A DNA stretch of 12,905 bases from an uncultured Fimbriimonadales bacterium (GTDB lineage Bacteria > Armatimonadota > Fimbriimonadia > Fimbriimonadales > GBS-DC): contig CALAMM010000051.1 in the NCBI GenBank assembly GCA_937925775.1, positions 1 to 12,905 on the forward strand, written 5' to 3'. The notes under the pieces were generated by a model, which was given only the letters and a program-made list of their open reading frames with translations, was not told the origin of the DNA and ran no database searches. Both the position numbers and the translations under genes were made by a program. Positions 1-5,091 of this stretch are shown one piece after another. Each line of letters begins with the position of its first letter. Position 1 is the stretch's first letter.

Positions 1-354
1 GAGATTGTGGGGCATCTGGCGGACTGCCTCATCCAGCTCTACGCGATGGAGAGCGCGTACCTGCGCACGCGCAAGCTGCAAGAGCGCGGCTACGACATCA
101 CACTGCCGTTGGCGATGACGCGCGTGTTCGCCTACGACGCAATGGACGCCATCGAAGCGCACGCCCGACGCGCCATCCACAGCTTCGCCGAGGGCGACAT
201 GGCGCAAATCTTGCTCACCGCGCTCAAACGCTTCATGCGGCGCACGACGGAGCCGAACACGATGGCGTTGCGCCGCCAAGTCGCCGAGTATGTGTTGCAG
301 CACGAGCGCGCGTGGACTGCTACAGGCACACCGCGCGAGATGCTGAGAGCGTAG
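1..354 (+). CDS. acyl-CoA dehydrogenase, C-terminal fragment (partial, 5' end outside window)
   Basis: The reading frame is open from base 1 and ends at TAG 352-354, so only the last 117 residues are visible. The fragment is helical and resembles the C-terminal all-alpha region of the longer bacterial acyl-CoA dehydrogenases: it carries LADCLIQLYAMESAYLRT near its start and a TEPNTMALRRQVAEYVL-type segment near the end. The family oxidises acyl-CoA to 2-enoyl-CoA using FAD and passes electrons to ETF in beta-oxidation or branched-chain acyl degradation. The catalytic Glu and FAD-binding segments lie upstream of the window, so substrate class and completeness cannot be judged. A GTG at position 7 is in frame but is almost certainly internal. 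The call rests on remembered family resemblance of a short region. Confidence 0.72.
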   Translation, partial: EIVGHLADCLIQLYAMESAYLRTRKLQERGYDITLPLAMTRVFAYDAMDAIEAHARRAIHSFAEGDMAQILLTALKRFMRRTTEPNTMALRRQVAEYVLQHERAWTATGTPREMLRA

Positions 355-379
355 CTTCCTTCGGCGTCTTCCCCACCAG

Positions 380-406
380 CCCCTCTCCCACTGTGTGGGA
401 GAGGGG
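380..406. repeat. perfect palindrome, REP-like or terminator stem
   Basis: Arms CCCCTCTCCCAC (380-391) and GTGGGAGAGGGG (395-406) are perfectly complementary over 12 bp with a 3-base loop TGT. It lies 26 bp after the acyl-CoA dehydrogenase stop. The following bases are AATAAG rather than a T-run, so it is not a canonical intrinsic terminator, though it could stabilise the mRNA 3' end. A related element with the same CCCCACCA lead-in and CCCTCTC arm occurs inside fliH at 7921-7980, which suggests a dispersed REP-type repeat. Confidence 0.75.
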
Positions 407-644
407 AATAAGTGCCAACCGCTTGCCCGATTGAGCAAATTCCCCTATTGCGAAAGCCGCCCACTATGGGGTACGAGGAAGGCGGTTGCGCTTCGGATGC
501 GTGCTTTGGAGTTAGGGCAGGTATCCGCCTCGCATGGCTGACGCGGGGGTGTCATCGAACTGATGAGGGTACGAATTTTGAGTTCACCACTCATTGGTGC
601 GTGAGGGTGCGCTGCCCTTCAGCGGACAAGGACACTTTAGAGAG

Positions 645-652
645 GGTATACT
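645..652 (+). promoter_or_regulatory. -10 promoter element of the ROK gene, leaderless geometry
   Basis: The octamer GGTATACT contains TATACT (647-652), one base from TATAAT, and is followed by exactly 7 nt before the ATG at 660. Transcription would therefore begin at or next to the start codon. No convincing -35 is seen 16-18 bp upstream (GGACAA at about 624 is weak). The same octamer with the same 7-nt spacing precedes the acuC-like gene on the other strand. Confidence 0.6.
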
Positions 653-659
653 TTTTTGG

Positions 660-1691
660 ATGGCAACAGCGGTCGTTGGCGTGGATTTGGGCGGGACGAA
701 TGTGCGTGCCGCAGTGTTGAATCGGTCTGGAGAGCTGCTCAGTCCCCCTGTTCAACATCCTTCCCGTGCGCAGGAGGGATTTCGGATTACCTTAGAGCAG
801 GTCGTGCTGACGATTCAGGAGGCTATTGAGGCGTCTGGCGTCGCGCCTGCGGTCATCGGAATGGCGGTGCCGGGGCACATCGATTCGGGGCGCGGGGTGG
901 TGCGCTGGGCGCCGAACTTCGGCGAGATGCGCGGGGAGATTTTCGAGGTTTGGCGCGATGTTCCGTTGGCGGACGCCGTGCGGGCGCGGTTGAACCTCCC
1001 AGTGGTCATGGGCAACGACGCCAATTTGGCAGCACTGGGTGAGTACTACTACGGGGTCGGACGGGGTCAAGCACGCGGGCTGGTGATGCTCACGCTGGGT
1101 ACAGGGATTGGCGGGGGCGTGGTGCTGACCCGTCATCAAGTGCAAGGCTATGCGTCTTGGGAGGGCGGGGTGCTGCTGGTCGGTCTGGGCGGCGGCGCAG
1201 GCGAACTGGGACATACAATCATCAACTTCGCGGGGCCGCGCTGCGGATGCGGGGCGCGGGGGTGCATCGAAGCCTACGCTAAGCGCGACGCCATCGTCGA
1301 ACTCGCGCGGGAAAAAGCCCAACGCAACCCCGACAGCCTGCTGAACACGCTCACGGAGGGCGACCCCGCAAAAATCACCCCAGCACTGGTGAGTCAAGCA
1401 GCGGAGCAGGGCGACCCCACCGCCCTCGCCATCTGGCGCGAAATCGGCACCTACCTGGGTATCGCCATCGCGAACTTCATCCAAATCTTCAATCCCGAAA
1501 TCGTGGCGATTGGCGGGCAGATCGCCAAAGCAGGCGCACCGCTGTTCAACGCGATTCACCAAACGGTGCGCGACTACGCCCTGACCACGCTGCTGCAAGA
1601 CTGCCAAATCGTGCCCGCCGAGCGGATTGAAGACGCAGGCATTCTCGGCGGCGCAGCGCTCGCATGGCAGGCGGTGGAGGCGCGCCGATGA
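660..1691 (+). CDS. ROK family sugar kinase (glucokinase-like)
   Basis: A 343-residue protein of the ROK family, cytoplasmic kinases that phosphorylate glucose or related hexoses with ATP. The N-terminal phosphate-binding loop VGVDLGGTNVRAA is at residues 6-18. The catalytic Asp is D120 in GNDANLAALGE, the second phosphate motif LGTGIGGG is at 146-153, and the ROK zinc site is formed by H185 of ELGH with C195, C197 and C202 in CGCGARGC. NPEIVAIGG (278-286) is the usual C-terminal adenosine-side strand. ATG 660 was chosen because the family motif begins at once and a -10 box lies 7 nt upstream; an in-frame ATG at 594 would add 22 unrelated residues. The loop between GGG153 and GAGELGH looks about ten residues longer than usual. 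The stop overlaps the next gene (ATGA), indicating an operon. ROK members also include ManNAc, fructo- and allokinases, so the substrate is unproven. Confidence 0.88.
   Translation: MATAVVGVDLGGTNVRAAVLNRSGELLSPPVQHPSRAQEGFRITLEQVVLTIQEAIEASGVAPAVIGMAVPGHIDSGRGVVRWAPNFGEMRGEIFEVWRDVPLADAVRARLNLPVVMGNDANLAALGEYYYGVGRGQARGLVMLTLGTGIGGGVVLTRHQVQGYASWEGGVLLVGLGGGAGELGHTIINFAGPRCGCGARGCIEAYAKRDAIVELAREKAQRNPDSLLNTLTEGDPAKITPALVSQAAEQGDPTALAIWREIGTYLGIAIANFIQIFNPEIVAIGGQIAKAGAPLFNAIHQTVRDYALTTLLQDCQIVPAERIEDAGILGGAALAWQAVEARR
1674..1680 (+). promoter_or_regulatory. ribosome binding site that decides the isomerase start
   Basis: GTGGAGG ends 7 nt before ATG 1688, an ideal Shine-Dalgarno spacing, and lies inside the 3' end of the ROK gene. 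The alternative start at 1802, where family homology begins, has no comparable site. Confidence 0.55.
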
Positions 1692-2641
1692 GATGGCGCA
1701 TGCACAAACGCACCGAGACCAAGCCCGACGGACGCCGAATCTATTACTACACTTTCGAACCAGCAGGAACCCAGCCATCCAGCGCGAATCGTCCGTCCAC
1801 TATGCATGTCGGGATACTTACTGCACCCTTTGCAGGCGAACCGCTGGAGACGGTTTTCGAGTTCGCGCAGAAGCACGGCTTCAAAACGCTGGAACTGGCG
1901 TGCGGGTACGGACACCCGCACCTGAACCTGGAGAATCCCGACCTCGATAGGCTCAAGCGGCTTATCGAGAAAACTGGCGTGGGGCTGTCGGCGATTGCGT
2001 TCTACACTAACAACACGCACCCCGACCCGAAGGAGCGTCAGCGCAGCAACGACGGCGTGCGCAAAGCCATCGACATCGCCCACGCGCTCGGCGTGGAGGT
2101 GGTCTGCACGCTCGCAGGGCACCCGGTACCCGGCAAGAGCAAGATGCAGACCATCGAGGAGGACTGCGCGGCGGTGTTCCCGCCCCTGTGCGAGTACGCG
2201 GGCGAAAAAGGCGTGAACCTCGCTTTGGAGAACTGGTTCGCCACCAACATCCAAGCGTTAGACCACTGGCAACGGCTGTTTGAGGTCGTGCCTCACGCGA
2301 ACTTCGGGCTGAACTTCGACCCCTCGCACTTGCTGTGGCAGCAGATTGACTACATCAACGCGGTGTTCCTGTTCGGCTCGCGGATTTTCCACACCCACGC
2401 GAAAGATACCGAAGTGATGCGCGCGCGGCTGGAGTATGTGGGCAATCAAGGCAGCGGCTGGTGGCGCTATGTGATCCCAGGACTGGGCAGCGTGCGCTGG
2501 GGTGAGTATATCGGTGCGTTGCGGCGGGTCGGCTACAACGGCGTGCTGTCTATCGAACACGAGGACGCCGCCGTCGGGCGCGAAGAGGGGTTCCTCATCG
2601 GCAAACGCTACTTGGAGCAGTTCATCGCCGTGGAAGGGTAA
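1688..2641 (+). CDS. sugar phosphate isomerase/epimerase (AP endonuclease family 2 TIM barrel) with N-terminal extension
   Basis: A 317-residue protein if translated from ATG 1688; the family-like part begins at M39 (ATG 1802, 279 residues). The family comprises metal-dependent TIM barrels acting on keto/aldo sugars or inositol-type intermediates. Visible metal-site motifs, numbered from M39, are E143 in LALENWF, D173 and H176 in NFDPSHL, H199 in HTHAKD, and E252 with H253 in SIEHED, followed by the usual GWWRYVIPGLG segment (219-229). The start at 1688 is favoured by a strong Shine-Dalgarno site and a 4-bp overlap with the ROK stop. The first 38 residues (RTETKPDGRRIYYYTF) do not look like this family and recall the N-terminus of actinobacterial-type GalT. 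The ROK neighbour supports a carbohydrate role; the exact substrate is unknown. Confidence 0.85.
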   Translation: MRWRMHKRTETKPDGRRIYYYTFEPAGTQPSSANRPSTMHVGILTAPFAGEPLETVFEFAQKHGFKTLELACGYGHPHLNLENPDLDRLKRLIEKTGVGLSAIAFYTNNTHPDPKERQRSNDGVRKAIDIAHALGVEVVCTLAGHPVPGKSKMQTIEEDCAAVFPPLCEYAGEKGVNLALENWFATNIQALDHWQRLFEVVPHANFGLNFDPSHLLWQQIDYINAVFLFGSRIFHTHAKDTEVMRARLEYVGNQGSGWWRYVIPGLGSVRWGEYIGALRRVGYNGVLSIEHEDAAVGREEGFLIGKRYLEQFIAVEG

Positions 2642-2686
2642 CGACGCAAACGCCGAGCTCGCCTGAACGCAGGTTCAACTCAGCGT

Positions 2687-3436
2687 ATGAGAGAGATAAC
2701 GACCGCAGTCGTTTTAGCAGGTGGCGAGATAGACCCCGATTGGCAGGCGCAGACAGGCGTGCGCTCGCGAGCGGAGGTGATGGTGGGCAACGCGCCGATG
2801 TATCTGCATGTGCTGCGGGCAATGCAGGGCGTGGAGGGGATAGAGACGATTCTCATCGTCGGGAAAGTGCCTCACGGCGCGGGCTACTCCGTTTTGACCC
2901 CCCACGCAAGCCTGCTGGAGAATGTGCGGCTCGGACTGGAGCAAAGCCCGACAGACTCCGTACTGTTCGCGACCGTAGATCTCCCCTTCCTCACAGCGGA
3001 GAGCGTGCAGTTCTTTCTGGATGAGAGTTTACGCAGCGGCGCGTCGCTTACCTACGCAGTTGTGCCCGCCGATGTGTGCCGTGAGCGGTTTCCTGGGATG
3101 AAGCGCACCACCGTGCGCCTGCGCGAAGGCGAATTCACGGGGGGCAACCTACTCTGGGCGCGGCGCACGGTCGCCATGCGCGAGTTGCCGCGCCTCGAAG
3201 CGCTCTACCACGCCCGCAAACAGCCCGTTCGCATGGCGATGGCTATCGGAACAGGTCTGCTCATCCGCTTCCTGCTGGCACAGTTCGTTAGCCCCCGCCT
3301 GCTAAGCATCGAGCAGATTGAAACCCGCGTGGCACGGATTCTGCAAGTGCCTGTCAAAGCAATCATCACACCCTACCCCGAAGTCGGTACAGATATCGAC
3401 AGACTGGAACACTGGCAGGCGGTGCAGGGACGCTGA
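2687..3436 (+). CDS. MobA-like NTP transferase domain protein
   Basis: A 249-residue protein with a nucleotidyltransferase Rossmann-type fold. The N-terminal strand and loop TTAVVLAGGE (5-14) match the LAGG signature of MobA/IspD/GlmU-type enzymes. VDLPFLT (97-103) supplies the conserved metal-binding Asp D98, TGGNLLWARR (151-160) resembles the GGN strand, and GTDIDRLEHW (234-243) supplies the C-terminal Asp pair. The usual Gly-rich loop with a Lys (GxGxRxGxxK) after LAGG is not obvious; the protein reads EIDPDWQAQTGVRSR instead, so nucleotide and substrate preference are unclear. The central segment 182-210 is hydrophobic (AIGTGLLIRFLLAQFV) and could be a membrane-associated helix. It lies 45 bp after the isomerase, same strand, with only a weak ribosome site. 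Likely roles are molybdopterin, lipid or sugar-nucleotide synthesis; none is proven. Confidence 0.72.
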   Translation: MREITTAVVLAGGEIDPDWQAQTGVRSRAEVMVGNAPMYLHVLRAMQGVEGIETILIVGKVPHGAGYSVLTPHASLLENVRLGLEQSPTDSVLFATVDLPFLTAESVQFFLDESLRSGASLTYAVVPADVCRERFPGMKRTTVRLREGEFTGGNLLWARRTVAMRELPRLEALYHARKQPVRMAMAIGTGLLIRFLLAQFVSPRLLSIEQIETRVARILQVPVKAIITPYPEVGTDIDRLEHWQAVQGR

Positions 3437-3444
3437 ATGTCGCT

Positions 3445-3461
3445 CGGAGGCATCACCTCCG
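3445..3461 (+). terminator. possible weak terminator hairpin after the nucleotidyltransferase gene
   Basis: CGGAGG (3445-3450) and CCTCCG (3456-3461) form a 6-bp stem with loop CATCA, 9 bp after the stop codon. No T-run follows, so Rho-independent termination is doubtful; it may only protect the mRNA end. Confidence 0.35.
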
Positions 3462-3484
3462 CGCCATCCCCCGTCTTACGCCCC

Positions 3485-3512
3485 TAAACGATTCGCCCAC
3501 TGTAGCCGATAA
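3485..3512 (+). promoter_or_regulatory. sigma-28 (FliA/SigD)-type promoter upstream of the flagellar operon
   Basis: TAAA (3485-3488), a 16-nt spacer, then GCCGATAA (3505-3512). The -10 is identical to the E. coli FliA consensus and the spacer is within one base of the usual 15. The predicted transcription start is near 3519, giving a leader of about 315 nt to flgB that includes the palindrome array. The match was made by eye and sequence alone does not prove activity, but its location between a non-flagellar gene and flgB makes chance less likely. A SigD promoter before flgB is known in Bacillus subtilis. Confidence 0.55.
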
Positions 3513-3531
3513 TCGGTAGGCAGAGTGCGTG

Positions 3532-3553
3532 GCACGGACATTCCTGTCCGTGC
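3532..3553. repeat. palindromic repeat, isolated unit (opposite orientation to the array)
   Basis: Arms GCACGGACA and TGTCCGTGC, perfect over 9 bp, with loop TTCC. It is the same element as the array at 3622-3792, but its flanks (GTG before, TAC after) and loop show it inverted. It lies about 13 nt after the predicted sigma-28 start site, so it would form the first hairpin of the transcript. Confidence 0.85.
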
Positions 3554-3621
3554 TACTGCAAGGCGTGGGCTTGGAGGTCGCGCCCCAGAGCAACGCCAAG
3601 AATGGCGACCCACCCTACGAC

Positions 3622-3792
3622 GCACGGACAAGAATGTCCGTGCCACAAGGCTACTTAGCACGGACAAGAATGTCCGTGCCACAAGGCTACTTAGCGCACG
3701 GACAAGAATGTCCGTGCCACAAGGCTACTTAGCGCACGGACAAAAATGTCCGTGCCACACGCTACTTAGCACACGGACAAGAATGTCCGTGC
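3622..3792. repeat. tandem array of five palindromic repeats, period 36-38 bp
   Basis: Five copies begin at 3622, 3658, 3696, 3734 and about 3771. Each has arm GCACGGACA, a 4-base loop (AGAA in four, AAAA in the fourth) and arm TGTCCGTGC. They are separated by an almost invariant tail CACAAGGCTACTTA, with GC added in later units. The last copy has ACACGGACA in its left arm. Tails are conserved rather than unique, so this is not a CRISPR. I recall this palindrome being dispersed in Armatimonadota and Planctomycetota genomes, where it is often mistranslated as ARTFLSV or RMSVP peptides. Confidence 0.9.
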
Positions 3793-3834
3793 CACAGGAG
3801 GCTGTGCGCATGGAGGCGAGAGGAGCGAAGCGGA

Positions 3835-4275
3835 ATGCGAATTACGGAATACCGAACTTTTTGGGACACACCGACTTTGCAGGCGGCGGAGCGGGCGTTG
3901 AGCCGCGCCACTGCCCGCCACAAGATTCTGGCGCATAACCTCGCGAATGTGAACACGCCCAACTTCGTGCGCTTAGACCTACCCGAGGGCGAAGCCCCAC
4001 CCTCGCGCCTCGCCCAACGCGCACAGCAAGCAGGCGTATTGCCCCTGCGTACGACCGACCCGCGCCATGTCGCCTTACCTCGCACAGCGCAGGTTCGACA
4101 ACCTACGCCTGCTCCCCAACCCATGCCGATGCGCACAGACGGCAACACGATCGACCCCGAATACGAAATGGCGCAGCTCGCTGAAAACGAACTGCGCTAC
4201 GCGATGCTCGCCCGAATCGCGAACAGCCAGATTCAGGGACTACGCAACGCGATTCGCGAAGGACGCACACCATAG
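3835..4275 (+). CDS. flgB: flagellar basal body rod protein FlgB
   Basis: A 146-residue proximal rod protein, slightly longer than the roughly 135 usual. The N-terminal rod-family signature ILAHNLANVNTPNF is at residues 31-44, preceded by the amphipathic helix LQAAERALSRATARH. The C-terminal helix EYEMAQLAENELRYAMLARIANSQI is typical of FlgB. The middle segment (about 95-120) is rich in Pro and Thr and looks disordered. FlgB is exported by the flagellar type III system and assembles in the periplasm on the MS-ring with FliE and FlgC. AGGAG at 3821-3825 lies 9 nt before the ATG. It is the first gene of the flagellar run, and the intergenic DNA before it carries the sigma-28-like promoter and the palindrome array. 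Confidence 0.93.
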   Translation: MRITEYRTFWDTPTLQAAERALSRATARHKILAHNLANVNTPNFVRLDLPEGEAPPSRLAQRAQQAGVLPLRTTDPRHVALPRTAQVRQPTPAPQPMPMRTDGNTIDPEYEMAQLAENELRYAMLARIANSQIQGLRNAIREGRTP

Positions 4276-4285
4276 GAGGTGAACG

Positions 4286-4693
4286 ATGGGACTGATCAGC
4301 ACTTTGCGCGTGAGCTCCAGCGGTTTGAGCGCAGAACGGCTGCGGATGGACTTAATCGCCGATAACTTGGCGAACGCGAACACCACACGCACTCCAGAGG
4401 GGCAACCCTACCGACGCAAGGTCGCCGTCTTTCAGCCGATTGCACCCACTCCAACTATGCCCGGCGGAGTGCGGGTTGTGCAAATCGTCGCTGATAACAC
4501 GCCTCCACGCCTGGTGTACGAACCAGGTCACCCCGACGCCGACGCCAACGGCTATGTCGCCTACCCGAATGTGGACATCGTCCACGAAATGGTGGACTTG
4601 ATTACCGCCAGCCGCGCCTACGAGGCGAACATTCAAGCGTTCAACGCGGCGAAAAACATGTTCCTGCGCACCCTTGACATCGGGCGCGTGTGA
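4286..4693 (+). CDS. flgC: flagellar basal body rod protein FlgC
   Basis: A 135-residue proximal rod protein of typical length. Residues 10-28 carry the rod signature SSGLSAERLRMDLIADNLANAN, and PEGQPYRRKVAVF follows as in other FlgC proteins. The C-terminal FlgC domain ends with VDIVHEMVDLITASRAYEANIQAFNAAKNM, the helix that packs into the rod core. Its strong Shine-Dalgarno AGGAGGTGA overlaps the flgB stop codon, and only 10 bp separate the genes, so the two are transcribed together and probably translationally coupled. Confidence 0.95.
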   Translation: MGLISTLRVSSSGLSAERLRMDLIADNLANANTTRTPEGQPYRRKVAVFQPIAPTPTMPGGVRVVQIVADNTPPRLVYEPGHPDADANGYVAYPNVDIVHEMVDLITASRAYEANIQAFNAAKNMFLRTLDIGRV

Positions 4694-4704
4694 GGTGAGA
4701 CGGC

Positions 4705-5031
4705 ATGGAAATCAAAGGCATCGTGAAAGACCTACCGCGCATCGAGATTCGGGAGATTCAGCCGCCGAAGTGGCTGCAACCGCCCGACACCCCCCAAGCC
4801 GACGCCCCACGCGCCGACTTCGGGCAGATGCTGCGCGAAGTGATTGGGCAGGTAAACGACGCACAACAACGCTCGGCAGACTTGGCACAACGCTTCGCAC
4901 GGGGCGAACCAGTGGACGAGCAGACGCTCATCTTGGCGATGGAGCGCGCCAGCCTCGCCTTCCAACTCACGCTGCAGGTGCGCAACAAGGTGCTGGAAGC
5001 ATATCAGGAGATTATGAGGCTGCAGGTGTAA
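4705..5031 (+). CDS. fliE: flagellar hook-basal body complex protein FliE
   Basis: A 108-residue protein. FliE joins the MS-ring to the proximal rod and is the first substrate of the flagellar export gate. The N-terminal 38 residues are Pro-rich and variable. The conserved core begins at DFGQMLREVIGQVNDAQQRSADLAQRFARGEPV, and the C-terminal signature VRNKVLEAYQEIMRLQV occupies residues 92-108. GAGGTGAGA overlaps the flgC stop and lies 4 nt before the ATG. Its place between flgC and fliF is the standard order. Confidence 0.94.
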   Translation: MEIKGIVKDLPRIEIREIQPPKWLQPPDTPQADAPRADFGQMLREVIGQVNDAQQRSADLAQRFARGEPVDEQTLILAMERASLAFQLTLQVRNKVLEAYQEIMRLQV

Positions 5032-5032
5032 A

Positions 5033-5053
5033 GGGGCGTTCAGGCAACGCTCC
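5033..5053 (+). other. intra-operon hairpin between fliE and fliF
   Basis: GGGGCGTT (5033-5040) and AACGCTCC (5046-5053) pair over 8 bp with one G-T wobble around loop CAGGC, directly after the fliE stop. No T-run follows, so it is more likely an RNA processing or stability element than a full terminator. Confidence 0.45.
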
Positions 5054-5091
5054 GTAAGGCGTAGGGCATCGGTAGCAGGGAGGGATCAGCG

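Larger units (their letters stand above)
355..659. other. non-coding stretch between the acyl-CoA dehydrogenase and ROK genes
   Basis: About 305 bp with no convincing coding frame. It holds the perfect palindrome at 380-406. It also has local dyads: GCCGCC (about 446) against GGCGGT (about 480), enclosing a CCC/GGG pair, and CACCA/TGGTG around 586-600. The ROK -10 element lies at its 3' end. Open frames crossing it have no family resemblance and no ribosome binding site. No tRNA or known riboswitch was recognised. Confidence 0.6.

Noticed and set aside
560..566. CTGATGA resembling the hammerhead ribozyme core
   Set aside because: No GAAA core segment at a suitable distance and no stem II pairing; a chance match.
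594..659. upstream start for the ROK gene at ATG 594
   Set aside because: It adds 22 residues unlike any ROK N-terminus and spans the -10 box; the family motif begins straight after ATG 660.
792..1778. long open frame on the minus strand opposite the ROK gene
   Set aside because: It mirrors the codon structure of the ROK gene, has no recognisable family and no ribosome site; a high-GC shadow.
3530..3546. sigma-54 promoter: TGGCACG followed by 4 nt and TTCCT
   Set aside because: The -24 half is perfect but the essential GC of the -12 is CC here, and the same string recurs in every palindrome copy, so it is explained by the repeat.
3532..3792. CRISPR array, because of repeats spaced at 36-38 bp
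   Set aside because: The sequence between palindromes is nearly identical from unit to unit, so there are no unique spacers, and no cas genes lie in the window.
3525..3938. open frame of 137 codons across the palindrome array into flgB
   Set aside because: It translates repeat DNA (repeated RMSVP/DKNVRATR-type peptides), has no ribosome site and overlaps flgB out of frame.
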